Source: a bacterium (GTDB taxonomy: Bacteria; Bacillota_I; Bacilli_A; RFN20; DUOF01). From it: 15,486 nucleotides of DNA. The position numbers and the translations under genes are program-made. The notes under the pieces are model-generated. The model made no database searches. It was given only the letters and a program-made list of their open reading frames with translations, and was not told where the DNA came from. Positions 7,415 through 15,396 of the stretch are shown here, in pieces (position 1 is the first letter of the stretch; each line of letters starts with the position of its first letter). The stretch is taken from positions 1-15,486 of the forward strand of contig DUOF01000043.1 in the NCBI GenBank assembly GCA_012839015.1. The letters are read 5' to 3'.

Positions 7415-8632
7415 ATGTCTAAGAAAACTATAAAAGATATTCAAATAGAAGATAAAACCATTTTAGTAAGGGTGGACTTTAATGTCCCTCTTAAAGATGG
7501 TCAAATAAGTGATGATAATAGAATTGTTGCCGCTATTCCTACTATTAAGTATCTGTTAGATAATAATGCAAAAGTAGTCTTATGCTCTCACCTAGGTAAA
7601 ATTAAGAATGAAGAAGACAAAGAAAAGAACAACCTGAAAGTAGTAGTCCCAAGACTTAGTGAACTTTTAGGAGTAGAAGTTAAATTTTCTAATGAAGTAG
7701 TAGGTGAATCTGCTTCTAATCTAATTAAAGGTCTAAAAAGAGGAGAAGTATTACTACTTCAAAACACCCGTTTTGAGCCAGGAGAGAGTAAAAATGACCC
7801 CGACCTTGCCAGTAAGTTAAGTGAAGGCATTGATGTTTTTGTTAATGATGCCTTTGGGAGTTCACACCGAAAACACGCTTCCACTTATGGAGTGGTCGAA
7901 GTTTTAAAGGGTGAAGGAAAAGAAAGTGCGATTGGTTTCTTGGTTGAAAAAGAGGTCAAGGCTTTAAATAGGTGTGTTGAAGCCAAAATAAAACCCTTTG
8001 TAGCGGTTTTAGGTGGCGCTAAAGTTAGTGATAAGATAAAGGTTATTGACGGTTTACTTGAAAAGGCAGATAAACTGATAATCGGAGGCGCGATGTCTTA
8101 TACTTTCCTAAAAGCCTTAGGCTATGAGATAGGAAAGAGTAGAGTCGAAGAAGATCAAATAGAGTACGCCAAAAACTGTTTAGATAAAGCTAAAGGAAAG
8201 ATTATCTTACCTATTGATCACATTATTGCCGATGATTTTCAAAATCCGACAAAAATCAATGTCAGTATGGATCAAAATATAAATGAAGAATACTTAGGAG
8301 TCGATATTGGTCCTAGAACTATCAATTACTTCAAAGAAGAATTAAATGGAAGTAAGATGGTATTTTGGAATGGACCGATGGGAGTATTCGAAGTAGATAA
8401 CTTTGCTAATGGAACTAAAGAGATAGCTAAGGCAATTGGTAGTTTAGAAAACGCCTTTAGTGTTATTGGTGGTGGCGATAGTGCCGCTGCTAGTAAGAAG
8501 TTTGGCTTTAGTGAATTATTCTCGCATATCTCTACTGGGGGAGGAGCATCCCTTGAAATGATTGAAAATGATGGTCATTTACCAGGGATAGATATAATCG
8601 AAGACAAACAGGGGGAACACAATGAAGACTAA
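7415..8632 (+). CDS. pgk: Phosphoglycerate kinase
   Basis: Cytosolic monomeric kinase that transfers phosphate from 1,3-bisphosphoglycerate to ADP, the first ATP-yielding step of glycolysis. The 405-residue length is normal. Visible family motifs are LVRVDFNVPL near the start, LCSHLG, NTRFEPGE, FVNDAFGSSHRKHAST, the nucleotide-side GGAKVSDKI, the hinge-region FWNGPMGVFE, and the C-terminal GGGDSAAA and STGGGASLE. Both substrate-binding domains are therefore complete. It starts eight bases after the gap stop with only a weak SD (TAGGTAG), which suggests coupled translation. Its end overlaps the tpiA start by 11 bases. Confidence 0.98.
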   Translation: MSKKTIKDIQIEDKTILVRVDFNVPLKDGQISDDNRIVAAIPTIKYLLDNNAKVVLCSHLGKIKNEEDKEKNNLKVVVPRLSELLGVEVKFSNEVVGESASNLIKGLKRGEVLLLQNTRFEPGESKNDPDLASKLSEGIDVFVNDAFGSSHRKHASTYGVVEVLKGEGKESAIGFLVEKEVKALNRCVEAKIKPFVAVLGGAKVSDKIKVIDGLLEKADKLIIGGAMSYTFLKALGYEIGKSRVEEDQIEYAKNCLDKAKGKIILPIDHIIADDFQNPTKINVSMDQNINEEYLGVDIGPRTINYFKEELNGSKMVFWNGPMGVFEVDNFANGTKEIAKAIGSLENAFSVIGGGDSAAASKKFGFSELFSHISTGGGASLEMIENDGHLPGIDIIEDKQGEHNED

Positions 8633-9380
8633 AATACTAATTGGTAACTGGAAAATGAACAAGACCATTCAAGAAACGATTGGTTTTGTTTGTGCCGTTA
8701 AGGAGACTATTAAAGATATTGAACCTGAACAAATAATGATTGGTATCGCACCATCCTTTTTAGCACTTCCAGTGCTAGAAAAGATTACTGATAAAATATT
8801 CTCGGTAGCACAAAATGTCCACTATGAGGAAAAGGGTGCTTATACTGGTGAAATAAGTGTAGAAATGTTAAAGGAAATTGAGATAGATTATGCCCTTATA
8901 GGTCATAGTGAAAGAAGAAAGTATTTTAATGAGAGTAACGAATCATGTAACTTAAAACTTAAAGCACTAGAAAAGAATCAAATGATTGCAGTCTACTGCG
9001 TTGGAGAAACAATTGAAGAGTACAGAGATGGGAAGACTAAAGCAGTAATTAAGACTCAATTAATTGAAGGACTAAAAGACCTTAGTAAAGAATTCATTGA
9101 GAATATCATTATTGCTTATGAACCTGTCTGGGCAATTGGTACCGGAGAGAGTGCTAATGAAGATATAGCACAAGATATAGCTAGTTATATAAAAGAGGTA
9201 ATTAAGGAAGAATTCAAAATGAAGTATTTCGATAATCTTAAGGTGTTATATGGAGGTAGTGTTAAACCAGAGAACATCAATGATTATGTTAATAAAGATG
9301 ACATCGATGGTGCCCTTGTTGGTGGTGCTAGCTTAAGTCCTGACTCTTTCGTAGCAATGATTGAAAAATTGAAGGAATGA
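8622..9380 (+). CDS. tpiA: Triose-phosphate isomerase
   Basis: Interconverts dihydroxyacetone phosphate and glyceraldehyde 3-phosphate in the cytosol as a TIM-barrel dimer. The 252 residues include the N-terminal GNWKMN with K11, the IGHSERR segment with H95, and YEPVWAIGTG with the catalytic base E167. The phosphate-gripping LYGGSV and GALVGGASL sit near the end. After the flexible-loop motif the protein reads GESANED, where many relatives have GKTA followed by a polar residue; the core catalytic residues are all kept. The ATG at 8622 lies inside the end of pgk and has AGGGGGAA (8610-8617) as SD. It stops with TGA four bases before gpmI. Confidence 0.98.
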   Translation: MKTKILIGNWKMNKTIQETIGFVCAVKETIKDIEPEQIMIGIAPSFLALPVLEKITDKIFSVAQNVHYEEKGAYTGEISVEMLKEIEIDYALIGHSERRKYFNESNESCNLKLKALEKNQMIAVYCVGETIEEYRDGKTKAVIKTQLIEGLKDLSKEFIENIIIAYEPVWAIGTGESANEDIAQDIASYIKEVIKEEFKMKYFDNLKVLYGGSVKPENINDYVNKDDIDGALVGGASLSPDSFVAMIEKLKE

Positions 9381-9384
9381 TAAA

Positions 9385-10953
9385 ATGAAAAGAGAAAAGA
9401 TTGTCTTATGTGTCCTAGATGGTTTGGGGGTTAGGGAAGAGAGTGTTGGTAATGTAGTAAAGATGGCCAAGACTCCTAATCTTGATTACTTAATGGATAA
9501 ATACCCTAACACTCTTTTAGACGCCTCTGGAGAAGAGGTAGGCCTTCCAAAAGGACAAATGGGCAATAGTGAAGTAGGACACTTAAATATCGGGGCAGGT
9601 AGGATTGTTTATCAATCACTAACCCTAATTAATCACGATATCAAAGGGGGAGGCTTCTTTAAGAATAAACAATTTTTAAAGGCCTTCGATCATGTTAAGA
9701 AACATGATTCTACTTTACACTTATTTTCTCTTCTTAGTGATGGAGGAGTACACTCACACATCGATCATCTTTTAAATATGATTGATTTAGTAAGTGAACA
9801 TAATATCAAAAACCTATACTTACATCTTTTCCTAGATGGAAGGGATGTTTTACCTCAAAGTGCTAAGGGGTATTTAGAACAATTAAACAATAAAATAAAT
9901 GAAACCGGTGTAGGTATAATTGCCAGTATAAGTGGTAGATACTACGCTATGGACCGGGATAACAATCTTGATCGCACTCTTAAGGCTTATGATAATATGG
10001 TTAATTTAAAGGGTAATACCTTTAGTGATCCTTTTGTTTATTTAGAAAAAGAATATATAAGACTTAGAAATGTGGCTTGGGAGGTTAGTGATGAATTTGT
10101 CTGTCCAGGACACAGTGAATTCCTGACTAAGGGGATAGAAGATAATGATGCGATTATTTTCTTAAACTTTAGACCTGACAGAGCGATTCAATTATCCACA
10201 CTAATAACCAATAAGAATTTTTATAAAGAAAAGGCTAAGGTTAAACAGTTAGAGAACATCTTTTTTGTTTCAATGATGAAATATTCTAATAGTGTGAAAG
10301 CCGAAGTAGCTTATAAATTAGATTTACCTGATGAAGTTTTAGGAGAAGTGCTAGCTAAAAGAAGATATCATCAATTAAGGATTGCTGAAACAGAAAAGTA
10401 TGCCCATGTAACTTATTTCCTAGATGGGATGAAAAAATATGATGGAGTAGAACTCCCCTCACTTAAAAATGCTACTAGGATCCTAATCGATTCACCAAAG
10501 GTATCAACTTATGATTTAAAACCAGAGATGTCTGCTTATACTATTTGTGATACTCTAGTTAATGAAATAAGTAAAAACATCTATGATGTAATCATTGTCA
10601 ATTTTGCTAATTGTGATATGGTTGGTCACACCGCTATTGAAAAGGCCTGTATTAGGGCACTTGAAGTAGTTGATGAGTGTGTTGGTGAACTATATAAGAG
10701 TTGCAAGAGTAATGACTATACATTAATCATAACTGCTGATCACGGGAATATAGAAAAGATAGTCGATGAGTTTGGTAAACCTTTCAGTGCCCATACCACA
10801 TCTAAGGTCCCATTTATAGTTACCAAGAGTGATGTGTATCTAAAGCCTGGAATACTCGCTGATATAGCACCGAGTATTTTATATTTATTAGATGAGAAAA
10901 TACCGGCAAAAATGGAAGGTAAAAATTTAATTAGTAAAAAGGGGGAAAATTAA
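9385..10953 (+). CDS. gpmI: 2,3-bisphosphoglycerate-independent phosphoglycerate mutase
   Basis: Converts 3-phosphoglycerate to 2-phosphoglycerate. It belongs to the Mn-dependent, cofactor-independent class of the alkaline phosphatase superfamily. The 522 residues contain the metal site LDGLG (D12), the phosphorylated serine in GQMGNSEVGH (S62), SDGGVHSHIDHL, FLDGRD, NFRPDRAIQLS, RIAETEKYAHVTYF, SPKVSTYDLKPEMSAY, NFANCDMVGHT and TADHGNIE. All are in the family's order. Length is slightly above the usual 510 or so. The SD AAGGAA (9372-9377) lies partly in the last codons of tpiA, and the gene's stop codon is directly followed by the eno start, so the operon is very tightly packed. No cofactor-dependent mutase gene is present in this window. 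Confidence 0.97.
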   Translation: MKREKIVLCVLDGLGVREESVGNVVKMAKTPNLDYLMDKYPNTLLDASGEEVGLPKGQMGNSEVGHLNIGAGRIVYQSLTLINHDIKGGGFFKNKQFLKAFDHVKKHDSTLHLFSLLSDGGVHSHIDHLLNMIDLVSEHNIKNLYLHLFLDGRDVLPQSAKGYLEQLNNKINETGVGIIASISGRYYAMDRDNNLDRTLKAYDNMVNLKGNTFSDPFVYLEKEYIRLRNVAWEVSDEFVCPGHSEFLTKGIEDNDAIIFLNFRPDRAIQLSTLITNKNFYKEKAKVKQLENIFFVSMMKYSNSVKAEVAYKLDLPDEVLGEVLAKRRYHQLRIAETEKYAHVTYFLDGMKKYDGVELPSLKNATRILIDSPKVSTYDLKPEMSAYTICDTLVNEISKNIYDVIIVNFANCDMVGHTAIEKACIRALEVVDECVGELYKSCKSNDYTLIITADHGNIEKIVDEFGKPFSAHTTSKVPFIVTKSDVYLKPGILADIAPSILYLLDEKIPAKMEGKNLISKKGEN

Positions 10954-12240
10954 ATGCCATTAATAAGAGTTGTTCATGCAAGAGAGGTTCTAGATTCAAG
11001 AGGGAACCCGACAGTAGAGGTTGAAGTAATAACTGATTCTGGTGTTATAGGTAGAGCGATAGTACCAAGTGGTGCTTCTACCGGACAAAAGGAAGCGGTT
11101 GAACTAAGAGACGGAGACAAACAAAGGTACTTAGGAAAAGGTGTCTTAAAGGCAGTAAATAATGTTATTAACATTATTGGACCAGCCCTTGTGGGGAAAC
11201 TAGTAGATGATCAAGTGGAAATAGACAGATCACTAGTTGAACTTGATGGCACTCCTAATAAGTCAAAATTAGGCGCTAATGCTACCCTAGGGGTTTCCCT
11301 AGCTTGTGCTGTAGCAGCTAGTAACTTATATGGTCTACCACTTTATCGCTACCTTGGTGGCTTTAATGCAAAGTTATTACCAACCCCAATGATGAATATT
11401 ATGAACGGTGGGGCCCATGCCGATTTTAGCACTGACATCCAAGAGTTCATGATTGTCCCTGTAGGTGCATCAAATTATAGCGAAGCACTGCGAATGGGAA
11501 CCGAAGTTTATCATAATCTAAAGAGCGTCCTAAAAGACAAAGGGTTACCTACTACTGTTGGTGATGAGGGTGGCTTTGCCCCTAGACTAGAGAGTAATGA
11601 ATCAGCCCTAGAACTTATTATGGAAGCAATTAGAAAAGCAGGATATGAACCAGAACAAGAAATCAAAATTGCTTTAGATGTGGCTGCTAGTGAATTTTAT
11701 AATAAGGAAAGTAAGACATATTTTATCGACCATAAGGAATTAACAGCCGAAAAGCTAATAGAATACTATGAATATCTTATTGGTAAGTATCCAATTGCCT
11801 CAATTGAAGACGGCCTAGATGAGTTTGACTATGATGGATGGAAACTAATGACCAATAAACTAGGTGATAAGATACAAATAGTAGGTGATGACCTGTTTGC
11901 TACTAACAAGGAACTTCTAAAAGAAGGAATTGAAAAAGGCTTAGCCAATTCAATCCTGATTAAGGTTAATCAAATAGGAACACTAACTGAAACGTTTGAA
12001 ACAATGGAACTAGCCAAAAAGAATAACTATAACTGCGTTGTCTCTCACCGTTCAGGTGAAACTGAGGACATCAGTATCACCCATATAGCGGTAGCCTTTA
12101 ACACTGGCCAAATTAAAACCGGTGCTCCTGCTAGAACTGACAGGATCGCCAAGTATAATGAATTACTTAGAATAGAAGAAGGTCTTGAGGAAAGTTCAGT
12201 TTATTCTGGCAACGAACCATTTAAAAATAGTCTTTCTTAA
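10954..12240 (+). CDS. eno: Enolase
   Basis: Dehydrates 2-phosphoglycerate to phosphoenolpyruvate in the cytosol; Mg-dependent. The 428-residue protein has the N-terminal REVLDSRGNPTVEVE, the mobile-loop PSGASTG, NGGAHAD, VGDEGGFAP (E205), Mg ligands D242, E285 and D312, catalytic K337 in ILIKVNQIGT, SHRSGETED (H365) and K388 in GQIKTGAP. The catalytic set is complete. The C-terminus (SGNEPFKNSLS) differs from the FYNL-type ending of many enolases, so it may lack the short end motif bound by RNase E- or RNase Y-type complexes; that is speculation. The start codon directly follows the gpmI stop, with AGGGGGA upstream. It is the last gene of the operon. No convincing terminator was found in the 135 bases after it. 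Confidence 0.98.
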   Translation: MPLIRVVHAREVLDSRGNPTVEVEVITDSGVIGRAIVPSGASTGQKEAVELRDGDKQRYLGKGVLKAVNNVINIIGPALVGKLVDDQVEIDRSLVELDGTPNKSKLGANATLGVSLACAVAASNLYGLPLYRYLGGFNAKLLPTPMMNIMNGGAHADFSTDIQEFMIVPVGASNYSEALRMGTEVYHNLKSVLKDKGLPTTVGDEGGFAPRLESNESALELIMEAIRKAGYEPEQEIKIALDVAASEFYNKESKTYFIDHKELTAEKLIEYYEYLIGKYPIASIEDGLDEFDYDGWKLMTNKLGDKIQIVGDDLFATNKELLKEGIEKGLANSILIKVNQIGTLTETFETMELAKKNNYNCVVSHRSGETEDISITHIAVAFNTGQIKTGAPARTDRIAKYNELLRIEEGLEESSVYSGNEPFKNSLS

Positions 12241-12324
12241 ATAACTTCAACACATAACTTCTTGCTTTTCAACTAGTTTTTTATTATAATAATTTTGCTT
12301 GATGTAGAGCAAATAAAAACAATT

Positions 12325-12355
12325 TTGTCAATTCCAGTGATTGACTTGATATAAT
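12325..12355 (+). promoter_or_regulatory. Predicted promoter of the InlB-repeat gene
   Basis: TATAAT at 12350-12355 preceded by TG at 12347-12348 (extended -10). The best -35 is TTGTCA at 12325-12330, with a long 19-base spacer; the extended -10 may compensate. The predicted start is near 12362, about 14 bases before the TTG start codon. The rest of the eno-to-12376 gap (12241-12324) is very AT-rich, and I see no gene or clear terminator in it. Confidence 0.55.
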
Positions 12356-12375
12356 GTATTAGGATGGTGTAAGAA

Positions 12376-12909
12376 TTGCTTAGAAAAACGTATAAAGTTT
12401 TAAGTATAGCTATAGTTTTATCTATTAGCGTATTAACTTCTTTTTATATAATTAGTAGAACTAGTGTTAAATATTACTATTCTCTTAATCCTTACGATTA
12501 TAGAGAAATAAAATATACAAGAGGTTCAACCATAGATGATATTGCAGTAGAGAATACAAGTGGTCTTTATTTTGAAGGTTGGTATCAAGACAAAGAACTT
12601 ACTAAGAGATGGGATTTTGATAACAATAAAGTATATATGAGTACCTCTCTTTATGCTAAATGGGATAAGGCCCATACAGTTAAAGTATATGATCAACAAA
12701 ATGTTAGAATAGTACAAGTCAAAAACGGTACTAACCTACTCGATGTTCAAGGTATTAGTGAACCTATCAACTATCAATGCACGACCTGTATCTTTATCGG
12801 TTGGTATGACTTACCAATGGAGTACAAGGAAGTAGCTAAGAAGATAGATTTAGATTTCATGGTACATGAAGATCTAAATTTATATGCTCACTTTAGTGGT
12901 GAATATTAA
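12376..12909 (+). CDS. Small membrane-anchored protein with two InlB B-type repeats
   Basis: The 177-residue protein starts with a basic MLRKTYK and one hydrophobic segment (about 8-28). There is no lipobox and no further membrane span, so it is predicted to be anchored by its N-terminus with the rest outside the cell. The outer part holds two modules of the InlB B-repeat/Listeria-Bacteroides repeat type. The first (about 31-96) has the hallmarks FEGWYQDKELTKRWDF and SLYAKW. The second (about 101-173) is divergent, with FIGWY, LYAHF and a C-x2-C pair (C135, C138). These small beta-grasp-like repeats are known from surface proteins, but here there is no LPXTG anchor. The start is TTG with AGGATGGTG (12361-12369) upstream. 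Its own promoter and terminator make it a single-gene unit. Its role is unknown. Confidence 0.85.
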   Translation: MLRKTYKVLSIAIVLSISVLTSFYIISRTSVKYYYSLNPYDYREIKYTRGSTIDDIAVENTSGLYFEGWYQDKELTKRWDFDNNKVYMSTSLYAKWDKAHTVKVYDQQNVRIVQVKNGTNLLDVQGISEPINYQCTTCIFIGWYDLPMEYKEVAKKIDLDFMVHEDLNLYAHFSGEY

Positions 12910-12928
12910 GGCGTTATTCGCCTTTTTT
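12908..12928 (+). terminator. Rho-independent terminator of the InlB-repeat gene
   Basis: AAGGCG (12908-12913), loop TTATT, CGCCTT (12919-12924), then a T run to 12928. The stem begins within the gene's own TAA stop codon. Some four GC pairs and the following T tract make it convincing. Confidence 0.85.
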
Positions 12929-12994
12929 ATTATTTAAATAATAGTATTTTCATAAGTAATATAGTATCATTAAGTTGTTGAATAGGAGAATAAC

Positions 12995-13582
12995 ATGAAG
13001 AACAAAATCAATCTACCAAACAGAATATCTATTTTCAGGATTGTCACTGTATTTTTAATTATTGGCGTCTTTTTGTTGAAAGAACTAGTCCCGAATCTAT
13101 TTTTTGATTTTCAAATTTATAAGTTTGCTTATAACGTTAGTGACGTTATAGTGCTATTCCTGTTTGTTATTGGATCTATTAGTGACTTTGTAGATGGCTA
13201 TCTAGCAAGAAAGAAAAATCAAATAACAACACTGGGTAAGTTTTTAGATCCAATCGCTGATAAACTACTTGTTAATACTATGTTTATCATACTTAGTTCT
13301 TTTGGAAGAATACACTGGTTGGTAACTGTAATTATTATAGGTAGAGATATTGTGGTTGATATGATTCGCCTGATCATGATAGAAAAACGTGTTGTTATAG
13401 CAGCTAGCAAATTAGGTAAACTTAAAACACTTACCCAAATGATAGTGCTTATTATAGTATTATTGCTACCAGGTATTAACTTTATTTATCTTCCGATTAT
13501 ACCAGCGGTAATATCGCTGATATCGGGCATTGAATACTTCAATAAGAATAAAGAAGTACTATTATCAGATTTAAAAGGGTAG
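12995..13582 (+). CDS. pgsA: CDP-diacylglycerol--glycerol-3-phosphate 3-phosphatidyltransferase
   Basis: Membrane enzyme that makes phosphatidylglycerophosphate from CDP-diacylglycerol and glycerol 3-phosphate, the committed step to phosphatidylglycerol. The 195 residues contain the complete CDP-alcohol phosphatidyltransferase signature: D64-x2-D67-G68-x2-A71-R72-x8-G81-x3-D85-x3-D89. The N-terminal LPNRISIFRI is typical of PgsA. Several hydrophobic segments (around 12-30, 48-64, 90-118 and 143-176) fit a multi-span membrane protein. The ATG at 12995 has ATAGGAGAA just upstream. It sits 47 bases before recA, as in the pgsA-cinA-recA region of many Bacillota, but cinA is missing. No strong promoter was identified in the gap before it. 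Confidence 0.95.
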   Translation: MKNKINLPNRISIFRIVTVFLIIGVFLLKELVPNLFFDFQIYKFAYNVSDVIVLFLFVIGSISDFVDGYLARKKNQITTLGKFLDPIADKLLVNTMFIILSSFGRIHWLVTVIIIGRDIVVDMIRLIMIEKRVVIAASKLGKLKTLTQMIVLIIVLLLPGINFIYLPIIPAVISLISGIEYFNKNKEVLLSDLKG

Positions 13583-13587
13583 GAGAA

Positions 13588-13607
13588 ATACACTGAAGTC
13601 AGTATAT
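13588..13607. promoter_or_regulatory. Imperfect inverted repeat upstream of recA
   Basis: ACTGA (13592-13596), centre AG, TCAGT (13599-13603), with three more matching pairs outside one mismatch on each side (ATA and TAT). A TATAAA at 13605-13610 could act as a -10 and would overlap the repeat, though no good -35 lies 17 bases upstream. It does not match the Bacillus-type SOS box (CGAAC..GTTCG). It may be an operator or chance. Confidence 0.3.
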
Positions 13608-13629
13608 AAATTAATTAGGAGGTGTTTGA

Positions 13630-14640
13630 ATGAGTGACACTAAAAAAGATGCTTCGCTTACAGAGGCAATAAAAACTATTCAAAAACAATATGGTAAAGG
13701 TTCAATTATGAAACTAGGAGACAGGGCATTAACGAATGTTGATACTATTTCTAGTGGTTCATTATTACTTGATGTGGCCCTTGGAGTTGGTGGATATCCT
13801 AGAGGAAGGGTAGTTGAAATATACGGTCCTGAGTCTAGTGGTAAGACTACTATAGCATTACATGCTGTGGCAGAGGCCCAGAAAAATGGCGGAAGGGCTG
13901 CCTTCATTGATGCAGAACATGCAATCGATCCTGCATATGCTCAAAAACTAGGGGTTAATGTAGATGAACTTATTTTGTCGCAGCCAGATTCAGGAGAGCA
14001 AGCTTTAGAGATTGTTGAAATCTTGGTTAAATCCCAAGCTATAGACTTAATTGTGGTCGACTCAGTTGCAGCCTTAGTACCTCAAGTAGAATTAGATGGT
14101 GAAATGTCTGATGCACAGGTAGGAGCACAAGCTAGACTGATGTCTAAAGCGCTTAGGAAGATAACAGCATTATTAAACAAGAGCGTTTGTACAATTATCT
14201 TTATTAACCAATTAAGGGAGAAGGTTGGAGTAATTTATGGTAATCCAGAAGTAACTCCAGGTGGAAGAGCCCTTAAATTTTATTCTACTATTAGGATTGA
14301 TGTTAGACGTGGTGAAGCCATTAAACAGGGAAGCGAAATAGTAGGTAATGTTGTTAAACTTAAAGTAGTTAAGAACAAAGTCGCACCGCCGTTCAAGGTG
14401 GCTAACGTTGACTTGATGTATGGACTTGGTATTTCACTTGAAGGAGAAGTCATAGATCTAGCAGCAGAACTTGAAGTAATAGGTAAGAGCGGATCTTGGT
14501 ATGACTATAATGGTGAAAGACTTGGACAAGGAAAAGAGAACGTTAAGAAGTACTTCAAAGAAAATGAAGCTATATATAAAGAAGTAGAGCAAAAAGTTAA
14601 AGAGAAACTAAATCTTGTAAAAACAACTTCAGAAGAATAG
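13630..14640 (+). CDS. recA: Recombinase RecA
   Basis: ATP-dependent strand-exchange protein for homologous recombination and the coprotease of the SOS response. The 336 residues show YGKGSIMKLG near the start, the Walker A motif GPESSGKT (66-73), AAFIDAEHAIDP, the Walker B region IDLIVVDSVAALVP, the L1-loop region GEMSDAQVGAQARLMSKALRK, FINQLREKVG with the DNA-binding L2 loop VIYGNPEVTPGGRALKFYS, and the C-terminal KNKVAPPFK. The acidic C-terminal tail is short. The start has a perfect AGGAGGTG SD. It lies 47 bases after pgsA, so it may share its transcript, and a hairpin terminator overlaps its stop codon. Confidence 0.98.
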   Translation: MSDTKKDASLTEAIKTIQKQYGKGSIMKLGDRALTNVDTISSGSLLLDVALGVGGYPRGRVVEIYGPESSGKTTIALHAVAEAQKNGGRAAFIDAEHAIDPAYAQKLGVNVDELILSQPDSGEQALEIVEILVKSQAIDLIVVDSVAALVPQVELDGEMSDAQVGAQARLMSKALRKITALLNKSVCTIIFINQLREKVGVIYGNPEVTPGGRALKFYSTIRIDVRRGEAIKQGSEIVGNVVKLKVVKNKVAPPFKVANVDLMYGLGISLEGEVIDLAAELEVIGKSGSWYDYNGERLGQGKENVKKYFKENEAIYKEVEQKVKEKLNLVKTTSEE

Positions 14641-14657
14641 GGGAAACCCTATTTTTT
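14636..14657 (+). terminator. Rho-independent terminator overlapping the recA stop
   Basis: AATAGGG (14636-14642), loop GAAA, CCCTATT (14647-14653), then a T run to 14657. The perfect 7-bp stem includes the TAG stop codon. The outer AATAG and CTATT bases and the GAAA loop resemble the terminator at 6279-6301. Confidence 0.85.
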
Positions 14658-14684
14658 GTTGGGTTATATAAAAATGCTTTTGCG

Positions 14685-14690
14685 TATAAT
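14685..14690 (+). promoter_or_regulatory. Possible -10 element of the P-loop ATPase gene
   Basis: TATAAT at 14685-14690, ten bases before the SD GAGGTGA (14700-14706). No good -35 is found at 16-18 bases: the closest is TTGGGT at 14659-14664, with a 20-base spacer. The recA terminator just upstream makes a promoter here expected, but the evidence is limited to the -10. Confidence 0.4.
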
Positions 14691-14709
14691 AATGTATACG
14701 AGGTGATTT

Positions 14710-15345
14710 TTGTTGGCTAAACATATATTTGGAGGGGCTAATACAGGAGGGGGTTTCTTCTCATATTATAACGATATTTTTAAAGATATTAAAAGAGTCT
14801 TTATATTAAAGGGAGGACCTGGAACTGGAAAGTCGGCCCTTATTAAAAAGGTCGCTAAGTATTACAGTGATCTTGGGTATCACTTAATATACGTACATTG
14901 CAGCGGTGATGTAGACTCTCTTGATGGTGTTATAGTTAGTGATCTATCAATCGCAGTAGTGGATGCTACATCTCCTCATCCCATCGAACCAACTCTAGTA
15001 GGATTAAAAGATGAAATAATTAATCTTACTATGTATCTAGATCGCAATATCCTTTTAGAAAATGAAACTGAGATAATTAAATATAATAATGATAAATCTT
15101 TGTTCTACAAGGAGACTTATAAAAAACTAAAAGAAGCGAGTTATTTAAACAACAACCTTAAGGAAATATTTAAAATGATTGATGACTCAGAAATTATTGA
15201 TCAAAAGAAAAATGAAATATTAAATAAAATCTTCGATGAAACAAGCACTCCGAAGCAAGGCAAAGTATTCAGGGCTTTTTGTAATGCTATAACCCCTTCA
15301 GGGATAATCTCATTTGAAGAGAGCATTTTAGAAAATATCTGTTAG
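14710..15345 (+). CDS. Truncated P-loop ATPase of the PRK06851 type (first half only)
   Basis: The 211 residues begin with a GGANTGGGFFSYY segment, then a Walker A motif KGGPGTGKSALIKK (GGPGTGKS, 35-42), YVHCSGDVDSLDGVIV and AVVDATSPHPIEP (85-93), which carries the Walker B-like Asp. This order is that of the PRK06851-type hypothetical ATPases known from Firmicutes, which to my knowledge run to roughly 350-370 residues with a second P-loop domain. Here the protein ends 25 residues into FRAFCNAITPSGIISFEES, which looks like the start of that second half. The start is TTG at 14710, behind GAGGTGA; a second TTG at 14713 is also possible. A strong terminator follows about 50 bases after the stop, so the loss of the C-terminal half is not a window-edge effect. 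It could be a decaying gene or a genuine short form. Function is unknown. Confidence 0.75.
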   Translation: MLAKHIFGGANTGGGFFSYYNDIFKDIKRVFILKGGPGTGKSALIKKVAKYYSDLGYHLIYVHCSGDVDSLDGVIVSDLSIAVVDATSPHPIEPTLVGLKDEIINLTMYLDRNILLENETEIIKYNNDKSLFYKETYKKLKEASYLNNNLKEIFKMIDDSEIIDQKKNEILNKIFDETSTPKQGKVFRAFCNAITPSGIISFEESILENIC

Positions 15346-15396
15346 ATGACAAAGTAAATGCAACTTAACAAATAAAATTATGATACATCTTGATTT

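Noticed and set aside
12294..12313. TTTGCT...AGCAAA hairpin as the eno terminator
   Set aside because: The stem is only 6 bp with an 8-base loop and is followed by TAAAAAC rather than a T run.
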